Source of the DNA: Casuarius casuarius
Taxonomy: Eukaryota; Chordata; Aves; Casuariiformes; Casuariidae
NCBI GenBank assembly: GCA_003342895.1
Contig: PTFA01000229.1
Location: 1,349,446 to 1,413,445, forward strand
Direction: 5' to 3'
DNA length: 64,000 bases
In this document: piece by piece, positions 36,972-50,348 of the stretch
How positions within the stretch are numbered: the stretch's first letter is position 1
Layout: every line of letters begins with the position of its first letter
Program-made: the position numbers and the translations under genes
Notes under the pieces: generated by a model
Told to the model about the DNA's origin: nothing
The model's database searches: none
The model's input: the letters and a program-made list of their open reading frames with translations, nothing else

Positions 36972-37000
36972 GTGTGTGTGTGTGTGCGCGCGTGTGTGTG
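36972..37000. repeat. (TG)n with central CGCGCG
   Basis: A 29-base uninterrupted alternation of purine and pyrimidine, with GCGCGCG in the middle of GT repeats. It is a classic sequence type for left-handed Z-DNA. Confidence 0.92.
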
Positions 37001-39946
37001 ATGCCCCCAGCTGAGATGCCTTTCCCCAACAATAGAGAGTTTCTTGTTATGTCTTAACCTTTCGAACAGGCTGAGACCTCTGACTGGCTGCCAGGAGGAT
37101 ATGTCATCAGCCCTTCCTTCACAATTAAGACATTTCAGATGTTAAAAAGCCCTCCATTGTTGTCACAAGAATAGCTGCTATACCACCTGTTACAGACAGG
37201 CTGTTTATCCGCACGGACCCTAGAGACCATGGAGTACGTCTTGAGTGTGTTTACAAGGAATAAGATGCTGCTCTGTAACATTTTTCAACTATCATTATCA
37301 TGGGCATTTAATAAAAATATAGGTCATTCAGACAACTAATCTTGATAAATCATGTTTACACAGAATTTGTTATCTTTTTCCTGATGGTCTTCCTAAATTG
37401 TAAAATTAAAGAGAAATAAAAATGTTCTGTATGCCAGTATTTCACAGCCAAAGCATGATTTAAAAAAATATATCTTTATGAAATATTTGTTACACAAAAG
37501 CTGGTGTTTCTAATCCTCTTTTATATGCTTGTAGTAGAAGATTTTCCCTTGGTAATGGTTCGGAGAAGAAGATAGTAAAAATTTCCAAATGAGTAAGAAG
37601 TTTTGGAATATAATTGCTGTCCAGGCATGTTATTTTGAAATCCATAGATAATTTTAGGTGAAGGAATGAATAAAACAAATAGTAAATTAATATTGTATTT
37701 GGCTGTGGCTTTAGATATGCTGTTGTTCGCTTAATATTACAAATCAGTGAGGAGGATGTAAAAAACAACAGTACTCTAATACTTACTTCACTGTTCATTT
37801 GTGCCTTATTAATGAATGCTTGCTTGTAAATTGCTTTGATATGTGCAGCTGAAGTCCAAATTACTCAAGTCAATGGACCAGATCTTAAGCTGCAGAGAAG
37901 GAGAAAGATAGCAGGAAAAGGACTGCCAGATGACAGTTGTCTCACGAGGCTGCTATGACAGACATAAATCAGGGAATATTAGGAAGATCTTGTTGTGACC
38001 CTTTCCTCTAATTAAGAATGGATAACTATCAAAAGTTGGAGTCATGGTAGTGGGTGAAAGAGCTAAACAAATCAGGTGCATTGCATCCTGAGATCCCAGC
38101 CAGGGCTTTTTCAGCCATATGAATCTCACAGTTTTAAGGAAGGTTGCTTTAAGTAAGGGAGGAGACATAAAGGTACTTAACACAGCTCTGGTTCTTGTTT
38201 CAAGGTTTATCCTCTCTCTTTGTTTCTCTTAATTAGTTTGATGTCACATTTACTTTGTCATTCTTTCCATTTTCAAAAAAAAAAAAAAAAAAGATGCAGC
38301 GCAAGATGATAAACAATACAGAAATACTTCCTCACTTGAGCAGCTCCTTTGGCTTCCATGCTGACAACTGTTTCTGTTTCCTGCCAGCACATTGGCAAAG
38401 ACTGTAATAATTTTACTGCCAATTTGCTCCAAGTCTAATCAAAATACTTAGGCTCAGAAAAAAAGAGTTTTCAAAAGGACATTTATGGAAGCTGTTCATC
38501 TTAACTCGGTGGAGAATCATAAGTTATTTGGTGATATAAAAGCTTTTCCTTGATAGGCATCTAACCAAGGAGCAAGGGCAACTCCGTTTCCTGTATCATT
38601 TATCAGGTATGTGTCCACATTGCTTTCTTCACATATACCTTTACCAGAGAAGACAAGTGGCTGTACTCCCACATAAGGCTTCTTCCTTAGCTGGTGTTTC
38701 ACTGGCAGCAACAGGTATTCTTTTCAGATAGATTTTTTTTCAAATATAGATCGCAGTTTCCTTTTCCACAAAGTCAAAACTAAGAACAAAGCTTCATCTT
38801 ATTGAATGAACCTGAGATAATTGAATAAGATGACTTTACGTCTTTATTTCCCTCCTCTCTCCATTGAAATAATTCATGCATGTTACCTCTGTCACCCTGA
38901 GAATCTTTTTGGAGCAAGGTATTGTAGACATCTAGGTGAAGTTGACATTACAGTCCTCCCTGTGGCTCAGTTTACCTCATGTTTCTCACAGTATTCACCT
39001 AGGTGACAGGAGGATTTTAAAGTCAACCCTAGACTGGGATAAAATTAGATATCTCTCTGCTCCCTCCCCCACCAGCAAAAGGAAGTAAGGGGGAAATATG
39101 CAAGTATCCTGAATGCTGTGCTTGGCAACAAAGACAAAGCCATAGGTGAGAGTCATTGTGGAAGTCCAGCGCTTCATTTCTTGAGGAAATGGAAGCCTTC
39201 CCTGATGGGATTTAAAGTAAATAAGTATAAGTAAGTTTGTTTTGAATCGTTCTTTCGAACAGCATTTGGTTTTTTCAGAATGTGCACAGTATGATGTGGT
39301 GGCTGGAAAGTTATAATATCACTCTCCAAATTTATCCAGTTAACTTCAGCGAGAGAGTTACCAATCACAGTTGTAAAGCAGGATAGGGCTATTGGAGTAT
39401 TATCATTTTTATTAACAGGGAATAGTCATATAAAACTTAGTCAAAAGTATAGGATTATGGGATATTAGAATGAACCTGAATAAATAGTATCCAACTTCAT
39501 TATTTGCTTCTTACTCTACTGCTTTTCTTGCATCCTGTTGTTCTATCTTCGTTACTGTATTTGTGAGTCACTAAAGCTTTATAATGCAGATAATACGGTG
39601 GTGTAAACTGCTGTAACTCTGGTTGAAAGCAGCAATGTTGATCTATGTCAGAGTCAGCAGACCTGTGAACACATTTCGGTTTAACAGGATTAATGTAGTG
39701 AAGGTAATTTAATCTCAATGGACTTTTGACTTGTCATTTTGTGATTTTATTTGCAAGAATCTGGAATCATTATAAATTAAAAATACATGAAACACACCAC
39801 CAGAATGCTCACTGTATGTTTACCTGCCTCACAGCAAACTACAGCAGCCCTGAGCGAAAACAGGACTGTTTATACCCTGAGGAAGAGTACTTAGAAATGT
39901 TTAAGGGAGGGAATACAGAAGAGAGAACACACCACTAAATTAATGT

Positions 39947-39963
39947 CCTTCCTTCCTTCCTCC
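39947..39963. repeat. Short (CCTT)n repeat
   Basis: About four CCTT units ending in CCTCC. Confidence 0.85.
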
Positions 39964-41848
39964 TGAACGTCCTAATCTAAAGAACATCTTCATTGAGCTT
40001 ACACAGGAAAAGAGTGGGACCTCTCTTACCCTTCCACAGAGGACATCCAGTGAGGAGACTAAGCTGCTTTTTACACACAATGGTAGGGAAAAGTGTAAGT
40101 CTTTTCTGTCATTAATTTTATGAGTACTTTTATGGAAGCTAATTGTCATTGTGGCTGATTTCTCCCGTCCTCCCCCTAGTTGCATCTCTACTGTGTGGCT
40201 TGGGAGAGCAATGACTCTTCTGTAGCACCCATTGTAATAACTGAAATACATACACCCATTTACTGGGAATCTGCTTTAAAAATCTTCTAGTACTTCGAAT
40301 GGTTTAAAAATCAGCCATTTTTCAAGGTTTGTAGAATAGATTTTCTAAAGTTAAGAGTTTTTGTATGAATCCGCATTTTTGAACCAACAGCAAAACACAT
40401 ATTGGTTTGTTGTAGCTGCTAAATTAAACCAAGAGATAAATTACAGACCTCAGTGCTCTGAGGTTATTTTATTTCAGGTTGAAACAAAATCTTGGATGCC
40501 CACCTGCATATTAATCCTCACTTCCGAAACCCACATATGATAACCTGAAAAACCCAGATTAGTTCTTTATGTGTAGCTGTCAGTAACTATTTCTCATTTC
40601 TGGTCTGTATAACATACCTGTCTCTATCTATAATTCTCAGGGATTAGTCTAAGCTTAGGGCAGCAAAGAGTTTTAATTAAAAATAGATTGAGTAGACCAA
40701 TGAACTGTAACACAGAATCCCTGTGAACTAAGAGCCATACTGAACCTGAATAATAGTTTCTTATACAACTTTTAAGTGGAATATGTTCTTGTCACTGATC
40801 TTTGCTTTTAGAACACAGGGAATGTTTCTTTAATTTTACATTTTATAGCACTTTCCTAAAATTCTGAATGTTTTAATCATGTTCTTGGTAGAGTATTTGG
40901 ATCCCAGTATGTCACCTGTCTTTCATCTGTAAAATTGTGTTTGTTTGTCCACTCTGTTAGGTGGCAGATAAGATATTTTAATGGTATACAAGGATATGTC
41001 TACTGTATAAGCATAACAACTAAAGGATAATATCATGCTACTTCTTTAAAGAATTTTACAATGTTAAAAATTCCAGTCATGGTAGATCAATCCTTGGCTG
41101 TTAATCTTGAAAGACAAAAAATTACAAGACAAATATGATTCTCTAGGTGATAACAACATCCACAAGTCTTTGCTGCTTTCTACACAAGCACATCTGCAAG
41201 CACAACATTTGATAAGACAATCATGTAATAACACGATGAAAGGCTCTAAAAGTAAGAGTTATTCAGCCATTTCAAGGCAAGACAGGGTTGTTCTCCTGTT
41301 CGCTAAACTTTTATATAACCTTTTTTCTTATCAACTTCCACTGTCTGCAGTTTCTTAAATCGAGAGTCCTGGGTCACTAGACTCAGAAATTAAATGAGCC
41401 AGTGGTAGTATATGAAGACACCACCTCACAATCCTTCCCTGCAAAATGTATATGAGTACCGTCCCCTGTACTTTAGCAATGCATCTGAGTCTGGCGTTCC
41501 ATGTTTAAGAAAGAAATTTTCGAGTGCATTTTGGATGTGGTAAAAAAGCCTTGGGACTGAGATCCTTATTGTATGTATAATCCATGCCTCCAGGAAACAT
41601 TGCCAAACTGTAAAACTACTTTTTTTTCTTTTTTTTTTCTTTTCCTGCAGAACATGTCTATTTTCTTTTGTAGCAATATAAATATTGTGAATCCAGACTC
41701 TTAAGCAGCAAGTCATATTCCTACTTGATCTTTACTTTTGTAAATACTGAAGTTTGGTGTTTGTCAAATATCACTTGCACTTTGGTGCCTCAAAATTGAG
41801 TGATGGTATCTGTGAGGACAATTTTGCTGCCTTTCAGAATGAGAGTGC

Positions 41849-41887
41849 TTCCCATACCAGAGATGCTTTTCCCATACCAGAGATGCT
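41849..41887. repeat. 20-base-period tandem duplication
   Basis: Two adjacent copies with a period of 20 bases; 19 consecutive positions match (ttcccataccagagatgct) and one junction base differs. Confidence 0.92.
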
Positions 41888-43852
41888 GTGTTTTCTGCTG
41901 GAAGCCAGCTATTTTAAATTGCTGCAGCTCTGAGGTAGCAGAACCTGCCACAGTGCTTTCCACATTTTGTTTCGTCTGGACAATCATTAGTGAGTTGAGC
42001 TTCAGTAGATTTTGAAATTGTTGATCAACAGGGTACCCATCTAAAAGTATGGCACACCTTAAACTAGAGGACTTGCTTGTAACATAGCCCTCATCTGCTG
42101 GCCTAGCCATTGCAAAACCTACGCTGATGAACTAGAGGTAGGAATGGAGAATATAATCATGATTCTGAAAGTAATGGGTAGGAAGACAGCAAGAAGAAAA
42201 CAAAGCAGCTTAAAATCAACGATGTCCCTAACTACTAGTGGTATAATGCACTAGCTGTGTTTCAGACACAGTTTTACTCCTTTGAAGCCCTGCCAGAAAT
42301 CATTACCTTAGATGCATACTGTGTTTTGTCTCTTAATAGCTACAGTACTTGTGGAATGCAAACTAACCATTTATCTGTATACCTGGCACAACAGCCAGCT
42401 TTAAAATACTCAGGAATTCCATTTGTTTCCTAAGTAATCTGTCAATTTCCAGGTGGCTTTTACTGTTGCCACTGCTAATGTCCCACATCAGCCCACCCAG
42501 AGAGCCTCTAGGCATGATGCATGCCTGAAATAAGCCCTTCAGAATCAAATATATCATCAGGAAAAGATCATATATCCTGCTAGTCAGAACAAAGTCATTT
42601 ATTTCAGAAATCATTAGCATATATATACCATAAAGATTTGTACATAACATTTATGAGTTTTTAATCTTCCATATTATGATTCAAACTGAGTCTTTAACCT
42701 TTCAGAAAATTATGTAGTATTAATGTTAATGTTGTTCAATCATTTCTAGTTCTCTGGATTTCTTCAGGGTTAGCCACACTGATTTCAAGAACCAGTAACA
42801 AGAATTATGGGATACTCCTGTTTGCAGCCCCTTTTAGAAGATGTTGGTGTCCTTACATGAGGAATGCAGAGGGATCACTGCTGGCATGTAGCTACATTGG
42901 CACATGGTGCCTATAATATGAAATAAGAGGAAGTAATTTTTAGAAACATTAATTTAGAGCTACGTTTAAAAATGATTTAGGTATACGAAGATTCCTGCAG
43001 GCCCCCAGTGAGACTTTGAGAAGCATCTAGGTAGGCAAGTCTAAGAGATTTCAGTGGAATTAAGGATCAGATTAAGAGCAAGTTAATCTTGGTCATCTCT
43101 GTGAAGCTAGGCCAAAGTAACTGCACTGCTAAAAATGTCACTGACCACTTACATACATGTGGTTGTGCATCTGGTAAACATGGCTTTTAGTTACTGAGTT
43201 ACAGTTGGAGGGGAATTGTAAATCAGCCAAAGTTTCCCTTCATTTTGAAGTTATTTTTTTAATTTAAACATTAAATCTCCCTCCTCCAAGATACAGCTTT
43301 GTATGATGCTTGAGTTCAAGATACATGCTTCTCCTTGCAACCCTGTTCAAACCATTTACTTGCCCATGAAAACCAATGAAGTAGACCTCAAGGAGGACTT
43401 CATGGAACTCTGACATATAAACCTTGCAAATTTTTTATCTCTTGTTCTCCCTTCTCAGTGGCCCCACAACCACAAACAGTTCCACAAAATATTTGATAGT
43501 GCAAATGATTTTTAAAAGGACTGGATTGGTTTTAGTGGTGAACCAGCATACTGTATTCTTTCTGACTTTATGCCTATTCATAGCAGATAGACCTCTAATA
43601 TCATCAATCGGTCACTTTGGAGAACATTCAAATCCCTTCTGAATGTGTGGGGATCATACACAAACAAGTTGATGTGTTTTTCTACTGATTATTATTTTAC
43701 TGCATGTGGTGTGGTAGGCCCCAACAATCAGCTCCAGCATCAAGGTCCTACAGTACATAGTACTAGTCGTCATATAATGAAAGCACAGTTCTTTTCCACA
43801 ACAACTTACTTTTATTTCTTTTCCTTTTATTGCACGGTTGGAGGGGAGGGTC

Positions 43853-43872
43853 TTTTGTTGTTGTTTTGTTTT
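43853..43872. repeat. TTG/TTTTG simple repeat
   Basis: A short run of TTG units passing into TTTTG and T5. Confidence 0.75.
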
Positions 43873-46800
43873 TCTGTTGTGTTTCCAGATTAAGCAAATG
43901 TTAGGAAGCTCAACCTTGACTCAAATGTTTCTTTAAGGATTTTCAGAAAAATCCTGAAATCCAAAGCACAACTACTTTTAGCAGTTTGGAGGTGCATCAG
44001 CCTCATGGCTTGACAACATAACAATATATTTCCTCATAACATAAGCGAAAAAAAATCCTTTCATTGTGATAAATGTTTTATTTCTTTCTTCATACACTGC
44101 CTGTGCATATTCGAGACTCGCAGTTCACTGCAGGAAACTGGAATTACACAGCATCAATTCTCCTTTTCCAGTGAATCACATGAACTGAAAACCCCTCTCT
44201 GCATAAACACTGAAATACCAGAAATGCCACTGCTGAAGAAGCTTATCTGTCCTGAGTTTTACAGTGTCTGTCTGATTGGTTTGTCAAAGAGATTTGCAGA
44301 TAGAAGGAAAACAGAACTATTTTGCTTCTAGGATTCTCAAAAGAGCAGTCAAAACAGTAGAGATGTGTGTGAAATAAATCAGAGTTTGATTCCTAATTTT
44401 TCCCTTTGCTTTTTCCCCTTTTTCTTTCCCTTGGCACATCCCCATCTCCTGAGCAGATTAAGATTCCTCAGTTTACATGAGAGGAAAATCTGAAATTTTC
44501 CACACAAAAAACAGTTTTTGCAGCCTGCAAACAATGTGTATGTGACACAGTTGTTTTCTCCATCATTGTGACTTTGAGAAGCCCAAATTCCTTTTTTTAA
44601 AAAAAAAAAAAATAATGTAACATTTGCCAGAGGTCTCTAGTTTCCCTAATTATTGAAAATCTGCGGCAGAGAGGCAAACTTTTAAGACAGCTCAGAAGCC
44701 ATTTGAAATCTGGAAAGGGAATGTCTCCACTGTCTCAGAAAAGGGGAAACTTTAAGAGGAAATAAAGGAGTTAGCTAAGAATACTTTCATTTTTGTCCCT
44801 CAAGGTTGTTTGTCTGAAAAAATAAACGCTCTCTGTGGTTGTGCACAGAGGGGCATTTCAGTATTCCACCAAGCTGAAACCAGGGCTGAAGGAGTTGTCT
44901 GGAGCTCACGAAATAATGAAATGCCCTTCAGTTTGCAAAGCAGGGAAGAAGGAGATGGACAACCAGGGCTTCAGAGAGTTGATGAGCATTCATGGGGTCG
45001 TGCAAAGATGTAGGATGGTTTACTGAGACTTGCAGCATCTGAGCTAAAGAGTTGCTCGTGATTTAAGAGTCAGGCAGGTGGCATGGATGGCCCTGGCTCT
45101 CTGCGCTGAAGCAAGAGGCACAGTGATTACAAGTCTTTAGGATGACAGCTGGTGAGTGAAAGACTTTGGTGAGAACTCAGGTGAACATGTGTGAAAAGCA
45201 TCTGATTCCCTAATAAATATATTACTCAGCAAGTCCCATGCACTAGACCCTCTTATTTTTTATAGCAGTTTTAAATACAACCCTCTTCTTGCATGATCCT
45301 TTCTAATCTGCACACATAATATCCATCACTGAACACTCCTTTATTAATATTTGCATGCAAAAATGTTCCTCTAACTCTGCGCACTTCCCTATTCTGGGCC
45401 TAAGGGATGCACACACTTTTAAAAGCATTTTTTAATTATTGTAGTTAAAATTATACACAGTTCAGGAGACTTGCCATCTGAATAGCCTTTGCTACATTAG
45501 TGGCAAAAAAAATCACCAAGGTCAGCGTAAGACTGGCTTTTGTACTGCAAACTGCAGATGAAAATAACGGTGTGAATGAGTCCTGTTCCCACTTTGTGGT
45601 GATTAGAATATTCAAGTGTCACCACTAGAACACTAAAAGCAAAAGACAAAGTTTCGCACATGCTATAAAAGAGCTTTTCTTCTAACATTCTTTAAAAAAA
45701 AAGTGGGGCATTCATTGAAAATAGCAGGACTAGAATCTGGGACGCAGCAATTACTGTGCTGAAGGAGCATTGATGTGGATGAAATACTTTGCCTCCATGT
45801 GAGCCAGTAATGAAAGCATAAGCATAGAAACAAATGTCCAGATAGAGACAAGGTCTCAAGAGGCTCCAAGTTTTCTCCATTGTAAACATCTTTGAACAAA
45901 TCTTGACCCTCCAAATAAAAGATAAAATCTTTCCTGCATGAATGCAATTATTTTAATGCTGCTTAACATAGATGTTCTCCATTTTTATGTCCAATAGAAA
46001 CTCATTATGCAATTTATGTAGAAGAAAATGTTAATGTTGAATAAAGCGTTGTAGATCTTGGTAGAACCACAACGACTTCTGTGAAATTTTCTGAATTTTT
46101 CTGTGAAAGATTTTCAGGTGACCTGGAGTCCTTTCTCATCCACAGAATGACCAAGCCAAACCAAACTTGCCAAGTATTAGCACTCTAAATGTCTTGGCCT
46201 AATACAAGGATGACTGGCCAGTCTTTAGTAGTAAAATAATTAGTCTTAATACGTGGTCAATGTTTGCTTCTTCTGTTGTGATTCCTCTGATTTTATTGTT
46301 AAGAATGCACACAAAGAGCTTATGATATAGAAATACGTTTTCCAAAATATTCACAAAGCCACTGTCTGTGAAAACAGGTACCACCCAATTAGCAATAGAT
46401 CTTGGTTTAATGTATTTATTTTTCACTACTACAGGCAATTCCACCAATTGCAAAGATTTCCGTACCTGCAAAAATGTTTTTTGAGATATTTGCCTAAACT
46501 TCTATTTTTTTTCTTTTTTATGGGGTTTAGAGTTTGATTTGGCAGCAAGTTCGCCATAGATTAGCTCCTCTCAACATTCTGCCTCATTACAGAGCTTCCC
46601 ATGACAATGAGTTTGGAAATGCTGATGGCTTCCTACAACATATTTGACCTTTTCAGTGCTCAGTATTTTGATTGTTAATGCTTTCTAGTCCTTCTGTGTA
46701 TGTTACCAATGCTATAAACAGAGCAGAAAGGATATACAACAGAGCTAATAACTAAGTGGAATATACAATCAAAACAAGAGATTTTCTGGAAGTTTGCATG

Positions 46801-47395
46801 TGTTAAGTAGTAGAGGGGCACCAGAACTATACAGTCTTACTATTTGCTTTAGTTTCATAAACAGGAGAGCTGAAATCATGCTGGCATTACTGCAGGTATT
46901 AGCACACTGTGCGGACATATGTGTATCTGCACTACCCAGCCAATCCACAGACTCGTGACAGTACGCTGTGAAGACCTGAGAACTGCATTTTATGACACAG
47001 CCATCCTTTTAGTCAGCAGACTTCAATTATATAGGGGAGGCTTTCAGGCTGACCGAATACATTTACTTTTTCCTCAAGGATTTCCTTTTTTAGTAAATGA
47101 CTACACCATATTGCACAAATGCAGAACACCTTACTGCAGTAGAGCAGTGAGATGTCTGCAGTTTTCCAAAGCTGGCCATAGTCCCCAAGGTTTCCACATT
47201 TGGGGGAGAAATGGCAGAACTATCAAATCAGGGAAGAATATTTGCTCTGCTTAAAGAGAATTCAGAAACTGTTAAGAGATTGCCCATAAGGTGCTAATAC
47301 CTAAATCATTTTAATTCTTGGCACACTAGAAAGAACACGGTAAGGTAAGATCAAGTTATCTTTTTTTTTCCCCCTCATAATACACGCCTTTTTGT

Positions 47396-47405
47396 GGGGG
47401 GGGGG
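47396..47405. repeat. G10 homopolymer
   Basis: Ten G residues between TTTTTGT and CGCTG. Confidence 0.95.
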
Positions 47406-47982
47406 CGCTGATGTGACTGTAAATGTCCAGACTTTTGGACAACTACCAGCTCTTGAAAAATATGCTAAAATCTGAAGTTAGCAGGGCATCTTGGTGGACA
47501 TATTTATTATATCAGCACCAAATGGTTTATATTAGAATTATAAAATTTAGGAGTTTAAATAGACTTTAATAATTGCTTTTATTAACTTTTTATATTGGTG
47601 TTTAGAGCTGTCATTGTTAGAGATACCAAAGCTTACTTTTGCCCAATTCATTAAAATAAATTCATTTTGCTTTCTTAATCTTTCACATTTAAAAAAGATG
47701 GTTAATGAAATAATCTTCCTTTCTCTTCTCAGGGAAGAAGCAGACTTTCTCTGATCAGACATTTATCAGAATCACCAGCTTCATTCTTTCTGTTATTTTT
47801 TATTGAGGCTCTAATCAAAAACTGTTTCTTATTACATTTTAGTAGTTCTGCTAATAGAGCTTCCACCCCAATTAACAATGACTTTGAAAACTTATCTGAC
47901 ATCCAAGAAGAAAAATATAAGTAATCAAATACCTGAAAGCCAGGGAAATTTTATTATTTTCAACACAAGTGCATTTCATTTT

Positions 47983-48008
47983 CAAAAACAAAACAAAACA
48001 AAACAAAA
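47983..48008. repeat. (AAAAC)n simple repeat
   Basis: Four or so AAAAC units. The repeat inflates a plus-strand open frame here (peptide QKQNKTKQN), one reason not to trust that frame. Confidence 0.9.
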
Positions 48009-49849
48009 TCCATTTTTAATACCATTTCTTATGACCTTCAACTTGAAACAAGCCAGAAAGAGTTGTAGTCTGTCTATGTTCTTATTGAAACAGCTTTACT
48101 CTTTGGGTAAAATGTCTAACTTCGTATCTTCTGTCTACTTGAGTGCAAAGGAGTGGAAGACACAGACAGTATTTCTGTTCAAGATAATATTGAAATCTAG
48201 CTTTTTCCACCAGCATAGATACTTGGCAACCACTAAGTATCTACTTCAGACAGTCAGAGTAACATAGCTTTAAATTCTTCCCATATTAACGTTGTTATTA
48301 TTTAGTTCCATGTTTTGTTTTGAATTATATATGAAAGCTGATGTATTTTCTAAGTAGATTATAGAATAGACGTGACAGAAATTAACAGTGCAAAATAATT
48401 GAATTTTCATTCTGGCCACACACAAAAGCAAGGTCGCAACTGCTGGAATCTGGAAGCCCACTTTCCTCCAGTTTCAGTTTATCACCTGTCAAACGTGATA
48501 TATACAGAGTCAGAGTGAAGCATTAGCTGAATGTCTATATAATTGCTGTTGATAGATATTGCCAAAAACAAGCACTGTACAAAGGAAGAATATCAAAGCT
48601 ATGTAAAGTGCAATTTGGTCAAAGAAAATGTCCTGAAGATACAATAAACTTAGATATATATTTTGGGGCAAAAGATACCGCAAATTAAAATCTTTCATCC
48701 TTTCCTTTTTTCCATGGTCATAACTACATAGAAGGTAATTGCCTATAACAGACCAAATTTTGCCAGCAAAGTGAACAGAGGAAGTAGGAAAGGCTCAAGG
48801 GAAAAATAAACCTGTATTTCCCAACAATCAAATAAGAGATTGAGAGGCAGATTTTGATTTTTAACTGCTTTTATGCTCTTTTTATTCTCCACTTCATGAG
48901 ATACATCTAAACAAAGTTCTCTCCATCTTATCTTTTAAATGATCTTTTCTAGTGCTTCATTTGTTTCTATTCAGCCAGGTAGCATTGCTTTGACACTGAA
49001 GTATCCATAACCGAAATTAAAATTGCTGTTTATTTAGATATTATGACCATGTCTAACTGTAGAGAATGATCATGCTCAGGCTGGAGAAACAGAAAAAAAA
49101 TAAAATCCATTGCTTAGACTTAATCCAATTAAGATCTGTGTAGTACATATCTATCACCAGTTGTATTTGTTTGCAAAGTAGAATAAGGGTGTAAAGTGGA
49201 TGTCTGCATAGCTCTGCAATTTTTCAGCATTATCATTTAACCTCTTATTAAGAATTCTATTTTCAGGATCCTCAGAGTCATGAATGTTCTCTAGCTTACA
49301 GTTTTCACATTCATTACTGATGTATATAACTTTTGTGGAAGTGCATGTTAGAGGAAGTGTTCTGTGTGTGCAGAACAGTCTATTCCTCATGTTTCTGTGT
49401 TTCTATTTTCTCCATCTGTTTGCTCCAGAACTCTTGGCAATAGTGACACAAGCTTGGTGTACTGGTTGGTCTCATTTATGTAGATTTCAGTTCAGTACAA
49501 CAGGAGGGTTAATGCTAGTATTTTTAAGGTCCTAAAACAATTCTCTTCAGCTGTCTTGGAGCAATTTTTATTAGAGGTCTTCCAGGCAAAGTGGAAAGAT
49601 TGTGCATGACCAATAAACATCATAAACAGAGACAGCTTATATTCTTTTCCTTTTTTTCCCCCCAACAGTTCATTTAACACCCGAAGGTGATCTGTTGGGG
49701 AATAACCTGATTAATGGTGCCTCTGTTCTCTTAGCAATATGGAGCTCAGCATAAGAGTGAGCTGCTTAGAAAAAGAAGGTAATGAGCTATATATTATTTT
49801 GGAATTGATTTTACTTGGAGTAGCCAAATTCCTCCTGTTCTTAAAAGAT

Positions 49850-49990
49850 ATTATATGTGTATACATGTCTATATATATGTAATAAGTAAAATATGTATGT
49901 TCATTTATAGGTGTATATGCATATATAGATGTGTGTATGTATGTGGGGGTGGGGGGGTGTACACATATATATATGTGTGTACATATGCAA
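49850..49990. repeat. Compound TA/TG microsatellite with G-rich interruption
   Basis: ATATAT, TATG and GTGTGT units are mixed over about 140 bases. They include a G5-T-G7 block at about 49945-49957 followed by gtacacatatatatatgtg. It underlies the cysteine/tyrosine-rich artefactual frame at 49855-50199. Confidence 0.85.
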
Positions 49991-50270
49991 CATTATATAG
50001 TAGCTGGGCTTTTTTCACAGTAATTTCTCTGGTTCAAATGTTACACACTATTTATGCAGATATTCTGTCTCCATTTTGTAAGTTTTCCTCCTCCATGACT
50101 CTCTTGGTTTGTGGGTATTTCCAGTACCACAGCTGTAAACAGTTCTTACAGCAAAGGCCTCAGTCCCTCTCCTCCTGGCTGGGTAAAATAACAAGCTAAC
50201 GATTTTAAACATCTGCTTGTTTGTGAGCTTGTGCACAGGTCCAAAAAAGCTCCTTCACTTTTCTTGTCAG

Positions 50271-50348
50271 CATCTGTTGCACCTTGGACTTAGCAGTGCC
50301 TGGGAGCCACACACCTCGGACCGCGCTGGACTGACACCAGCATGCAAG
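50271..50348 (+). other. 78-base exon-like segment with strong splice sites (candidate)
   Basis: The upstream tract ccttcacttttcttgtcag is a near-ideal acceptor ending at 50270. The downstream junction AAG|GTGAGG at 50349 is a near-consensus donor. The 78 bases between are a multiple of three. They are open in the frame that starts at the first base (26 codons, beginning HLLHLGLSSAWEP); the other two plus frames contain stops. The segment is GC-richer than its flanks and carries three CpGs. No homology is recognised. It could be an exon of an unannotated transcript or chance pairing of decoy sites; a single exon-like segment without partners is weak evidence. Confidence 0.28.

Larger units (their letters stand above)
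33336..44800. other. Intergenic block without recognisable genes
   Basis: About 11.5 kb of AT-rich sequence. It holds a GAA-type tract at 34060-34100, tandem duplications at 35558 and 41849, a TG/CG repeat at 36972, and short CCTT and TTG repeats. Open frames are at most 106 codons and unrecognised. Near 37190-37250 a slightly GC-richer stretch has a few CpGs but no open frame worth calling. Confidence 0.65.
44801..50270. other. Intergenic block without recognisable genes
   Basis: Short frames of at most 129 codons (47878-48267 on plus, 46919-47254 on plus) have no recognisable domain. The block holds a G10 run at 47396-47405, an AAAAC repeat at 47983-48008 that lies inside the 129-codon frame, and TA/TG microsatellite sequence from 49850. 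Confidence 0.65.

Noticed and set aside
38940..39005. Possible MIR piece (gtggctcagtttacctcat)
   Set aside because: A single short motif with no supporting flanking order, unlike the element at 33165.
44851..44926. 10-base inverted repeat GGGCATTTCA / TGAAATGCCC
   Set aside because: With a loop of more than 50 bases several such pairs are expected by chance in this window.
46919..47254. 111-codon plus-strand frame with fairly balanced composition
   Set aside because: No recognised motif, no flanking splice logic, single frame of chance length.
47878..48267. 129-codon plus-strand frame
   Set aside because: It runs through an AAAAC simple repeat and a generally AT-rich stretch, with no family resemblance.
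49855..50199. Tyr/Cys/Val-rich plus-strand frame of 114 codons
   Set aside because: The first third is a translated TA/TG microsatellite; it is low-complexity artefact.
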